Below are positions 1 through 6,952 of a stretch of DNA of 12,480 nt, in pieces. A program made the position numbers and the translations under genes. Within the stretch, counting starts at the first letter, position 1; each line of letters starts with the position of its first letter. Below the pieces are notes generated by a model that made no database searches, was not told the DNA's origin, and saw only the letters and a list, made by a program, of their open reading frames with translations. Origin of the DNA: CAYZQE01 sp964480635 (GTDB lineage: Bacteria; Pseudomonadota; Gammaproteobacteria; GCA-001735895); the NCBI GenBank assembly GCA_964480635.1, contig CAYZQE010000071.1:1-12480 (forward strand), in the 5' to 3' direction.

Positions 1-1
1 A

Positions 2-283
2 AAAAATCAAGGCTACCATTTAAGCCATAACTTTGGACACGGTAAAAAGAACCTCAGCCATAATATGTATTGCCTGACTTTACTCGCTTTTTTGTTTCAT
101 CAGATTTTTGAATTGTCAGACCCTGATTATCAATTGTGCCGTAAAAGCTATGTCAATAAGCGGGCTTTGTGGGAAACCTTTAGAACCTTGATTATTTATT
201 TTATCTTTGATTCTTGGCGTGAGGCATTTAGCAAGTTATTAGACGGTAGAGCGAATGCAAAGGTGAGGCAAAAAAAGAAATAA
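2..283 (+). mobile_element. C-terminal end of an IS transposase (5' part outside window)
   Basis: The reading frame is open from the first bases of the window, well upstream of the ATG at 65, and ends at TAA 281-283, so this is the tail of a longer protein. The visible 93 residues include HNFGHGKKNLS, then a hydrophobic stretch (LTLLAFLFHQIFEL), then an aromatic segment (LIIYFIFDSWREAF) and a lysine-rich end. From memory, this pattern of a His/Gly/Lys motif followed by LLAFLFH and a late F-D/E-SW segment matches the C-terminal end of a family of DDE insertion-sequence transposases. I cannot name the IS family with confidence. No catalytic DDE residues fall inside the window, so it cannot be said whether the element is intact. 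It converges on the minus-strand lipoprotein gene. Confidence 0.55.
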
Positions 284-495
284 AACCTCTTTTGTAGAAT
301 GACTTACATTGAAATGTGCAGAATAACCCCTGCCTGTAACAAAAAAAATATGATTATCCAAAAGGGTTTGACGGCTATATGAGGCTATTTTAAAGCCGCA
401 TGTTGATTTAAACCTGATTTTGAGCGGTTTTGGGGTTTAAGCGAGAGTTGCTGTGGATTTAATGAGTATGTTGACGTTTAGATTATAGCTATAAG
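284..495. other. Non-coding stretch between transposase end and lipoprotein gene
   Basis: These 212 bases lie between two convergent genes. The right end of the insertion sequence should lie here, but without the left end its terminal inverted repeat cannot be defined. Visible structure is weak: TTAAACC (408-414) is mirrored by GGTTTAA (434-440) with a 19-base loop, GGCT...AGCC spans 383-397, and a 12-base palindrome (483-494) abuts the lipoprotein stop. None has a GC-rich stem followed by a T run in either direction, so I do not call an intrinsic terminator. Confidence 0.4.
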
Positions 496-3400
496 CTAAT
501 ATGAAAAAGCAATACCATAGAAGAAGCTAAGCTCTGTTGCGGTATCTGTAAAATTATAAATCATTCTAAGGGTATTACCGGGAATATCATCATCAAGAGA
601 ATAACCCAATGCTGTAAACGCCCCTCCGGGTAAAACTCCTCCATTGGTAAACTGAAGGTCAGTAACTGGTGAATCGTGTAAGTTCACTTGTGCGCCATCA
701 GGCCCACGAGTGATAAAAACTGCTGGTATATTAAATTCTCTATTTGAGATATTACGCAATAAAACGTAGAACACACTGCCTTCAATCAACATATTATTCG
801 TAAAAACGGCATCACTACGACCTTCGGCTATAATCACATCAGAAAATCTTGATGTACTGACAATTATGGATTCAGCAGATATATCATTATTAAAGCTTGC
901 CTTAATTAAAATGAAACCATCAATTAAAGATGTTAAATTAAGCGTTGCGACGCCGTTAACTGTGACAGCCGTTTCTGTTCTAGTATTTCCATCTTCGGTG
1001 ATGTCAAAACTCACACTAGTGCCATCTAATATTACGCCACTTTCTGACTCTGGAATTAAAGTCACCTCTATTTGAGAGCTATCTAAATTATCACTTAGTA
1101 TCACATTTGGAGTGAGATTGAATGTCATGCTACGGGGGGCATTAGGCGTGGAATTCACATTAATGGTTAAAGCATTAGAGGCAATGCCATTAAATGATGC
1201 ACTGAGTTGAAAACTACCTTCTACTACACCCTTAACTAGCCCCCCATTATCGTGAAATTGATTCACTGATGCGACCAAGGAGTTACTACTCAACCAGTTA
1301 ACTTGCTGCGTCATATCAAGGGTGCTGGCATCCGAAAATGTAGCCATTGCCAAAGCCTGTGTATTTGAATTTATATTAATATCGGTATTTTCACTCGATA
1401 TTGCTATTTGAGTTAACATCGCATCACTGACGGTTAAAGCTATATTACCTACGACACCATTGAAACTAGCAGTAACCGTAGCCCCTCCAATGTTGGTGGC
1501 CTTAGTTAAACCGACAACACTTTGGGTGTTAATTATATTCTCTACGGTCAATATATTATCGTCAGAACTTGTCCACGTTACTTGATGACTCATGTCATTA
1601 TTAGAGTTATCTGAATAAACACCTATAGCGGTTAATATCACTTCAGATCCCTTTGGGAGTATTAGAATACTTGAATTAATGTTAATAGTTTGAAGCGTGG
1701 CGGCATTAACAGTAATTGAGCTTAAAGCTGAGACACTATTGAGATTAGCGCTAATTAAAGCTTGGCCACTATTAAATGTCTCAAAAAGGCCTTTGGTAAT
1801 AGACGAGGCCTTAGCTACAGTCACCTTGTTGCTATCCCACTGAACCAATTGAGTAATATCAATTTGAGTGCCATCAGAATAAGTCCCTAGAGCCGATACT
1901 TGAACTGACACCCCATTTGCAACTTGAGTTTGACTTGGAGTAATTTCTATACTCGCTAACTGAGCGTTATTGATCGTTAGTGTGGTCGATGTGCTAACAG
2001 CTTCTAATGAAGCCGTAATAGTCACTGATCCTATTGCTATTGCATCAGCGATACCTTGTGAGTTTTCTGCATTGCTAATTGAACCTAAACTGTTATCACT
2101 GCTTATCCATGTCACTTGGTGTGTTAAGTTTTGAACTGAGCCATCTGAATAAATACCAGTAACAGAAAACGCCTGATTTAAGCCATTAGGAATTGATGTG
2201 TTTTTAGGTGAAATATTTAAAGAACTAAGCGTTGCACTAGTCACATTGACATTCAACGTTGCATTCATGCCTGAGAAGGCGGCAGTTAATATGCTACTTC
2301 CAACTTCATGACCCTCAACTAATGCCGTACCATCTTGAACAGTTGTAATCGTATTATCACTACTAAGCCATGTCACTTGGTTTGATACATCAATAAAACT
2401 TTGATCAGAATAGAATGCAGTGACCGTGACTTCTTTTGTGCTGCCTTTTGCTAACGAAATTGCAGAGGGTACAATCGAAAGCTTGGAAAGTATTGCGAGT
2501 GAAATGGTTACATTTTTTGTATCTGTTAATTCGCCATTAGTTGCCGTAATCACAACACTACCTTGCTGTATAGTCGTTAATAAAGCAGTTTGATCACCAA
2601 TACTGGCAACACTGGGGATACTACTTTGCCAACTTAAATCTGCTGTAATATTTTGAGTGCTGCCATCAGAAAAAGTACCGATAGCGCTTAACTGCTCAGA
2701 GACTCCGGCGGCTAGCGAAGAAGAAGCTACAATATCTATTTTTTGTAGTGTAGCCGCCGAAATAATGACCGATATAACGCCGCTAACAGAATTAACACTG
2801 GCTGTTACTTGACTCGTTCCAACTGAGTCGGCCGTTAAATTGCCCGATGAAGTGATCGTTGCATTTACCGAATCTGTACTCCAACTGGCAGAACTGGTTA
2901 AATCTTCCGTGCTATTATCTGTGTATCTTGCAGTTGCTGTCAATTGTTGCGTTGAAGCAATTGCTAGGGTTAATGATGAGGGTGTAATGCTGATTTCAGC
3001 TAATGCTATAGCTAGCGCGGATATATTGCCTGAAACTGTATTTAATGTTGCCGAAATACTTGCTGTACCCGCTGACACTGCCCTAATCAAACCTGAATTA
3101 CTAACCGTCATAATGGCTTCATTAGAAGACAGCCAAGTCACTTGATTGCTAATATCTGAACTTGAAGCATCAGAAAATGTGCCTGTCGCTATTAATTGAA
3201 AAGTGTCAGCTAGCTTTAAATTTTGTGATGGACTATTGATAGAAATACTATCCAATCTCGGAACTGGAACTGGAACTGGAACAGCCACCGAAATCATGCC
3301 CGTGACACCATTGATAGTTGCTGTTATTTCGCTTGTTCCTGCCGCTATTGCTGTCAGGTTTCCAGAGCTAGTTATGCTAGCCACTGCTGATGTATTAGAT

Positions 3401-3873
3401 CCCCAAGTAACTGAGTTGGTTAAATTTTCCGTGCTATTATCTGTGTATCTTGCAGTCGCTGTCAATTGTTGCGTTGAAGCAATTGCTAGGGTTAATGATG
3501 AGGGTGTAATGCTGATTTCAGCTAATGCTATAGCTAGCGCGGATATATTGCCTGAAACTGTATTTAATGTTGCCGAAATACTTGCTGTACCCGCTGACAC
3601 TGCCCTAATCAAACCTGAATTACTAACCGTCATAATGGCTTCATTAGAAGACAACCAAGTAACTTGACTGCTTATACCTAAATTAGAAGCATCAGAAAGT
3701 GTGCCTGTCGCTATTAACTGAAAAGTTTCAGTTAGCTTTAAATTTTGGGGCGGACTATTAATAGAGATACTATCAAGGCTCGTTTCAGGCTCGCTGTCTG
3801 AACCCCCTCCGCCACAATTAACTAATGTAAGTGCGATAAGCATACTGAATACATAAAACTTAATGCGTAACAT
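496..3873 (-). CDS. Large lipoprotein with ten tandem BIG2-type Ig-like modules
   Basis: 1125 residues. A signal peptide ends in a lipobox (LVNC, Cys20), followed by a glycine run (GGGGSDS), so the mature protein should be lipidated. I see no other cysteine. Ten modules of about 82-94 residues follow, at about 33-117, 118-206, 207-291, 292-373, 374-459, 460-546, 547-635, 636-723, 724-817 and 818-909. Each carries the BIG2 pattern: an I-x-I-x-P-like start, a mid-module (Y/F)(S/T)D(G/N/A)S, then a VTW-S turn and a G-x-(A/V)-x-(I/V)-(T/S)-A strand. Residues 910 to about 1015 resemble another Ig-like fold, and about 1016-1125 is unrecognised. A Shine-Dalgarno-like AAGGGA at 3884-3889 supports the ATG at 3873. 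BIG2 arrays are typical of adhesins and other exported proteins. A surface role here is inference, since no ligand-binding domain or dedicated secretion gene is seen. Confidence 0.85.
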   Translation of the reverse strand: MLRIKFYVFSMLIALTLVNCGGGGSDSEPETSLDSISINSPPQNLKLTETFQLIATGTLSDASNLGISSQVTWLSSNEAIMTVSNSGLIRAVSAGTASISATLNTVSGNISALAIALAEISITPSSLTLAIASTQQLTATARYTDNSTENLTNSVTWGSNTSAVASITSSGNLTAIAAGTSEITATINGVTGMISVAVPVPVPVPRLDSISINSPSQNLKLADTFQLIATGTFSDASSSDISNQVTWLSSNEAIMTVSNSGLIRAVSAGTASISATLNTVSGNISALAIALAEISITPSSLTLAIASTQQLTATARYTDNSTEDLTSSASWSTDSVNATITSSGNLTADSVGTSQVTASVNSVSGVISVIISAATLQKIDIVASSSLAAGVSEQLSAIGTFSDGSTQNITADLSWQSSIPSVASIGDQTALLTTIQQGSVVITATNGELTDTKNVTISLAILSKLSIVPSAISLAKGSTKEVTVTAFYSDQSFIDVSNQVTWLSSDNTITTVQDGTALVEGHEVGSSILTAAFSGMNATLNVNVTSATLSSLNISPKNTSIPNGLNQAFSVTGIYSDGSVQNLTHQVTWISSDNSLGSISNAENSQGIADAIAIGSVTITASLEAVSTSTTLTINNAQLASIEITPSQTQVANGVSVQVSALGTYSDGTQIDITQLVQWDSNKVTVAKASSITKGLFETFNSGQALISANLNSVSALSSITVNAATLQTININSSILILPKGSEVILTAIGVYSDNSNNDMSHQVTWTSSDDNILTVENIINTQSVVGLTKATNIGGATVTASFNGVVGNIALTVSDAMLTQIAISSENTDININSNTQALAMATFSDASTLDMTQQVNWLSSNSLVASVNQFHDNGGLVKGVVEGSFQLSASFNGIASNALTINVNSTPNAPRSMTFNLTPNVILSDNLDSSQIEVTLIPESESGVILDGTSVSFDITEDGNTRTETAVTVNGVATLNLTSLIDGFILIKASFNNDISAESIIVSTSRFSDVIIAEGRSDAVFTNNMLIEGSVFYVLLRNISNREFNIPAVFITRGPDGAQVNLHDSPVTDLQFTNGGVLPGGAFTALGYSLDDDIPGNTLRMIYNFTDTATELSFFYGIAFSY
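2734..3255 (-). repeat. 522-base internal repeat, copy A (modules 3 and 4)
   Basis: Copy A of a tandem duplication with a period of 522 bases (174 codons, two BIG2 modules). It aligns with 3256-3777. Bases 2936-3131 are identical to 3458-3653 over 196 positions, bounded by single mismatches at 2935 and 3132. The flanks are clearly less similar, and module 4 diverges strongly after its first 32 residues. The left edge is approximate because similarity fades. Confidence 0.85.
3256..3777 (-). repeat. 522-base internal repeat, copy B (modules 1 and 2)
   Basis: Copy B encodes residues 33-206, immediately after the lipobox linker. Its first module starts LDSISINSP, as does module 3, and its second starts AEISITPSSL, as does module 4. 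The repeat is in frame, so gain or loss of a unit would lengthen or shorten the protein by 174 residues without breaking it. Confidence 0.85.
3260..3283 (-). repeat. Hexanucleotide microsatellite encoding a Val-Pro linker
   Basis: On the plus strand three perfect GGAACT units are followed by a fourth with one change (GGAACA). Read on the coding strand it gives VPVPVPVP, directly before the Arg-Leu-Asp that opens module 3. Each unit is six bases, so slippage would add or remove one Val-Pro pair and keep the frame. It lies at the junction of the two 522-base repeats. Confidence 0.85.
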
Positions 3874-3980
3874 AACTTTACTGTCCCTTAGTAATATTTT
3901 ATATATAGCCTAAAAATCAATAGCTTAGAGCGATAACAGTTTTTATATTAAAACTTTCATTGCTAACATGCTGTCGAAAT
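3874..3980. other. Gap between cpoB and the lipoprotein gene
   Basis: 107 AT-rich bases separate the cpoB stop from the lipoprotein start, the largest gap in the minus-strand series. A Shine-Dalgarno-like AAGGGA lies at 3884-3889. An AT-only inverted repeat (AGTTTT/AAAACT, 3938-3955) is present but lacks a GC stem and T run, so it is not a convincing terminator. A T/A-rich stretch (3896-3907) could form part of a promoter, but no -35 box fits at a good distance. Whether the lipoprotein has its own promoter or is read through from cpoB cannot be decided here. Confidence 0.4.
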
Positions 3981-4928
3981 TTAAAAACCTTCTCGCGTCA
4001 TTCGTTTTAAACGTTTTTTTGCTAAACGTGCCGCTGTTGATTTTGAAAACCGTTTGACCAATTCGGTTAATATTTGTTTTGCATTATCCATTTGGCGTGT
4101 TTCATAAAAAGTATAACCTAGTTTCAACATCGCATCTGGCACTTTATTACTGGCAGGGTATTGCGTAATGACTTGTTTGAATTCTTTCATCGCCGTGGCA
4201 AATTGGCGTGTGACATAATTTGCTTCACCAGACCAATATTGTGCATTACCCGCATAACTACTGGTTGGGTATTTCAATAAAAAGCCTTTAAAGGCTGTTT
4301 TTGCTTTGTTGTAGCGCCCCTCTTTTAACAAATCAAACGCTTTTTGGTAGTCTTTACGCTCTTGACTCATGGGCTGAGAAGGCGCAGTAACAACTGGCTT
4401 AGTCGTTTGTTGAGGTTTTACTGTAGGTACTTTAGGGGTCACAATAGCTGGCTGTGTCATTTCCTGCTTAGTTTCAGCAACCATTGGTTTTGTGGTTGTT
4501 TCTACTGTGACTGCTGGCACCATCACCGGTTTAATAGCTGGCACTTGAATGGGGTTATTAGTGACTTTAGCTTGAGCCGTTGCATTCAATTCCATTTCAC
4601 GTAAACGACGGTCTAAATCTAAATACAACTCACGTTGACGCTTTTGCAAACGCTGCTGCAAATGCCCTTGTTCTTCGACTAAACCCCTTAGCTCATCAAC
4701 ATCTTGCGAAACCTCATCAAGACGTTGAAACAAACCAAACATGGCCTTATTATCAAGCAACTTCGACGCTCGCTTTAAATCTTTATTAATCTTTTTAATC
4801 GACACTTGAATATCGGCAACTGATGCACTTAATTGCTGATTAGATTGTGTTTTTAATACCGCAGATTGCGCTAAAACCGAGCTACTGCTTAACAGAACTA
4901 AAGAGACTAAAAGAGTTTTTATCATCAT
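3981..4928 (-). CDS. cpoB: Tol-Pal associated periplasmic protein CpoB (YbgF)
   Basis: 315 residues. In E. coli CpoB links the Tol-Pal machine to PBP1B-driven peptidoglycan synthesis during division. A signal peptide of about 20 residues ends in VLA before Gln. Residues about 35-115 form the heptad-rich coiled coil that trimerises the family. A Val/Pro/Thr-rich linker (about 121-188) follows, then three TPR-like units from about 191 to 305 (for example FDLLKEGRYNKAKTAFKGFL, with the typical YPTSSYAGNAQYWSGEA spacing) and a basic end. The start has two adjacent ATG codons (MMIK) and no strong Shine-Dalgarno. The gene lies 17 bases after pal, as in Pseudomonas and E. coli. The linker is rather long and low in complexity, but the assignment is secure from domain order and position. 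Confidence 0.93.
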   Translation of the reverse strand: MMIKTLLVSLVLLSSSSVLAQSAVLKTQSNQQLSASVADIQVSIKKINKDLKRASKLLDNKAMFGLFQRLDEVSQDVDELRGLVEEQGHLQQRLQKRQRELYLDLDRRLREMELNATAQAKVTNNPIQVPAIKPVMVPAVTVETTTKPMVAETKQEMTQPAIVTPKVPTVKPQQTTKPVVTAPSQPMSQERKDYQKAFDLLKEGRYNKAKTAFKGFLLKYPTSSYAGNAQYWSGEANYVTRQFATAMKEFKQVITQYPASNKVPDAMLKLGYTFYETRQMDNAKQILTELVKRFSKSTAARLAKKRLKRMTREGF

Positions 4929-4945
4929 AATTTGATTCTTTAAAT

Positions 4946-5536
4946 TTATTTTATTTCGTAAATTAATTCGACACGTCGGTTTTTAGACCAAGCTTCTTCA
5001 TTATGTCCGAAAACGGCGGGCAGCTCTTCGCCATAACTGACGGTTTGAATTTGATTGGTTGACGCACCTTGAAACAATAACAATCGACGTACCGATTGAT
5101 TTCGACGATCACCTAATGCCACGTTAAATTCACGACTTCCTCGCTCATCAGAATGACCTTCTAACCGCACATGAACCGAACCATTGTCAGACACAAAATC
5201 GCCATGCGATTCTAAAATTGCTAGCGAAACATCATTAATTTTAGCGCTATTATATTCAAAATAGATAATACGCGTTGTTAATGGGGAGCCTTCTTCTTCA
5301 AGCATTTCTTGAGCGGTTAGAACATCATCACTAATGGCGTTTGCACTAGCCCCATTATCGGCAATAACCCCACCGTCACCTAAAGTGTCTTGACCATCAT
5401 TTTGAAACACTGAGCCATCTAAAATAGGCTGTGTATCCTCTGTAGGTGGCCCATCGCCCTCTATATCTATTTCATCTTTTGCACAGCCTGACAAAACGCC
5501 AAACACCAATAGCAAAGGTAATAGGATTCTAGTCAT
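4946..5536 (-). CDS. pal: Peptidoglycan-associated outer-membrane lipoprotein Pal
   Basis: 196 residues. Pal anchors the outer membrane to peptidoglycan and is captured or released by TolB. The signal peptide ends in lipobox LSGC (Cys18). The next residues are Ala-Lys, not Asp at +2, so Lol sorting to the outer membrane is expected. An unusually acidic Asp/Glu/Gly-rich linker covers about 20-85. The OmpA-like peptidoglycan-binding domain runs from about 86 to the end, with the hallmark GHSDERGSREFNVALGDRR and the late KNRRVEL. A GAGGAA Shine-Dalgarno at 5543-5548 lies six bases before the ATG, the best ribosome site in the tol cluster and consistent with Pal being abundant. It follows tolB after a 99-base gap. 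Confidence 0.96.
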   Translation of the reverse strand: MTRILLPLLLVFGVLSGCAKDEIDIEGDGPPTEDTQPILDGSVFQNDGQDTLGDGGVIADNGASANAISDDVLTAQEMLEEEGSPLTTRIIYFEYNSAKINDVSLAILESHGDFVSDNGSVHVRLEGHSDERGSREFNVALGDRRNQSVRRLLLFQGASTNQIQTVSYGEELPAVFGHNEEAWSKNRRVELIYEIK

Positions 5537-5600
5537 TATTTTTTCCTCATCAATAACTTATTTTTATAATGTAACGACTCAACGAGTGATTACAAAGACC

Positions 5601-5632
5601 GTAACTATCCAGTTTTTCACCGCAATAGTTAC
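5601..5632 (-). promoter_or_regulatory. Inverted repeat between tolB and pal
   Basis: GTAACTAT (5601-5608) and ATAGTTAC (5625-5632) form a perfect 8-base stem with a 16-base loop, starting three bases after the tolB stop. In the minus-strand transcript it is followed by GGUCUUUG, not a U run, so it does not look like a full intrinsic terminator. It could be a weak attenuator, an mRNA-stabilising hairpin or a protein site. Its role is unknown. Confidence 0.45.
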
Positions 5633-5635
5633 CTT

Positions 5636-6943
5636 TTATTTTTTAACTTTATAAGGCCCCCAAGCTGGCTCACGAATATCGCCAGTTTGATCTGAAAGCT
5701 TATGTTTAGAGCGGCCATCAATAGAGATAGCATATAGTACACCTTTATTTAATCGCGTTGTTGCATATAAAATCATTTTGCCATTGGGTGAATAGGATGG
5801 TGACTCATCTAAGTTTGTATCGGTTAAAACCTCTAATTGACCGGTCGCTAATTCTAACTGAGCAATCCGATAATGACCCTGGTCTTGAAACACCATGGCT
5901 ATAAATTTTCCATCTGGTGACACCGTCGCCGCTGTATTATAACGCCCTTCAAAGGTTATTCGCTGTGCTCGTCCACCGGCTTCATTAATTTTATATAACT
6001 GTGGGCTACCGCCACGGTCTGATGTAAAAATAATCGTTTTACCATCTGGTAACCAAACAGGTTCTGTGTCTATCGCCCTATGTTTCGTTAAGCGTTTTAA
6101 GCGTTTATTGCCTATATTAAAAATATAAATATCTGGGCTGCCACCTTTAGATAACACTAAGGCCATTTTCTTACCATCTGGCGACCATGCAGGCGCATTG
6201 TTCATGCCATCAAAGCCTGTTACCTTACTACGCCTCGCCGTTGATAAATGTTGAATAAAAATTTCTGGACGATTTTGTTCATATGACACATAGGCTAAAG
6301 ACTCACCATTGGGTGACCATGTTGGTGACATTAAAGGATGGTCTGACTCTAAAATGGTTTGGGGGTTATAACCATCGGTATCAGCAACTTGAAGGATATA
6401 CTTGCGACCTTTATCTTTTAGAGCATTAATATAAGCGATACGAGTATTAAACGCGCCAGGCACACCGGTTATTTTTTCAAAAATTAAATCACTTATTTCA
6501 TGAGCCGTAGAGCGAACTTTACTTGTTTTAACAGGAAAGCTAAAACCTAACATTTGCTTACGTTTTAACACATCTAACAATTGAAACTGAACATCAACTG
6601 TATTTGACGTTCGATTTAAAATACGCCCCACCACTAAATATTCAACACCTTGACTTTTCCACAAAGAATAATCGACTTGTTTTGAGTTATTGGGCTTAGC
6701 GGGTAACTCTGCCTTTTTTAAAGCCCTAAAAACACCACTGCGATTAAGGTCGTTAGATACAATGGCGGCAACATCGGCTAATTTTTGACTGGCTTTAAAA
6801 GGCACGATAGCGATAGGCAATGCGCTCTGAGTACCTTGCGTAATTTCTATTTCTAAAACGGCTTGTGCCGAAAATGACAATAAGCCGCCAACCAAAACAA
6901 TTAAATTTAAGCACTGTTTTAAATAAGGATTAATCAATCGCAT
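5636..6943 (-). CDS. tolB: Periplasmic Tol-Pal protein TolB
   Basis: 435 residues, close to the family's usual 430. TolB is the soluble periplasmic partner of Pal, and its N-terminal strand is pulled by TolA. A Sec signal peptide ends at AQA (residue 28), giving a mature start VLEIEITQG that corresponds to the TolB box of E. coli. An N-terminal alpha/beta domain follows to about residue 165. A six-bladed beta-propeller then shows PD40-type repeats, each with a (W/Y/V)SP(D/N)G-like core: PTWSPNGESLAYVS, PAWSPDGKKMAL, PVWLPDGKTIIFTSDRGG, TVSPDGKFIAM and SYSPNGKMILYAT. The gene starts nine bases after tolA, with only a weak A-rich ribosome site, so translational coupling to tolA is likely. Confidence 0.97.
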   Translation of the reverse strand: MRLINPYLKQCLNLIVLVGGLLSFSAQAVLEIEITQGTQSALPIAIVPFKASQKLADVAAIVSNDLNRSGVFRALKKAELPAKPNNSKQVDYSLWKSQGVEYLVVGRILNRTSNTVDVQFQLLDVLKRKQMLGFSFPVKTSKVRSTAHEISDLIFEKITGVPGAFNTRIAYINALKDKGRKYILQVADTDGYNPQTILESDHPLMSPTWSPNGESLAYVSYEQNRPEIFIQHLSTARRSKVTGFDGMNNAPAWSPDGKKMALVLSKGGSPDIYIFNIGNKRLKRLTKHRAIDTEPVWLPDGKTIIFTSDRGGSPQLYKINEAGGRAQRITFEGRYNTAATVSPDGKFIAMVFQDQGHYRIAQLELATGQLEVLTDTNLDESPSYSPNGKMILYATTRLNKGVLYAISIDGRSKHKLSDQTGDIREPAWGPYKVKK

Positions 6944-6952
6944 AAGTTATTT

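Noticed and set aside
383..397. GGCT...AGCC hairpin as terminator of the lipoprotein gene
   Set aside because: The stem is only four pairs and no T run follows on the minus strand.
483..494. Perfect palindrome TTATAGCTATAA beside the lipoprotein stop
   Set aside because: It is short and AT-rich, has no GC stem or T run, and occurs easily by chance in AT-rich DNA.
2840..3667. Two plus-strand open frames (2840-3145 and 3203-3667) encoding a nearly identical segment
   Set aside because: They are antisense shadows of the duplicated BIG2 modules. Their similarity comes from the 522-base repeat on the minus strand.
2734..3777. Repeats considered as a CRISPR array
   Set aside because: The units are 522 bases long, in frame and protein-coding, with no short repeat-spacer pattern.
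3893..3920. Promoter for the lipoprotein (TTGATT and AATATT, 16-base spacing)
   Set aside because: The predicted transcript start would fall on the Shine-Dalgarno itself and the -10 match is poor.
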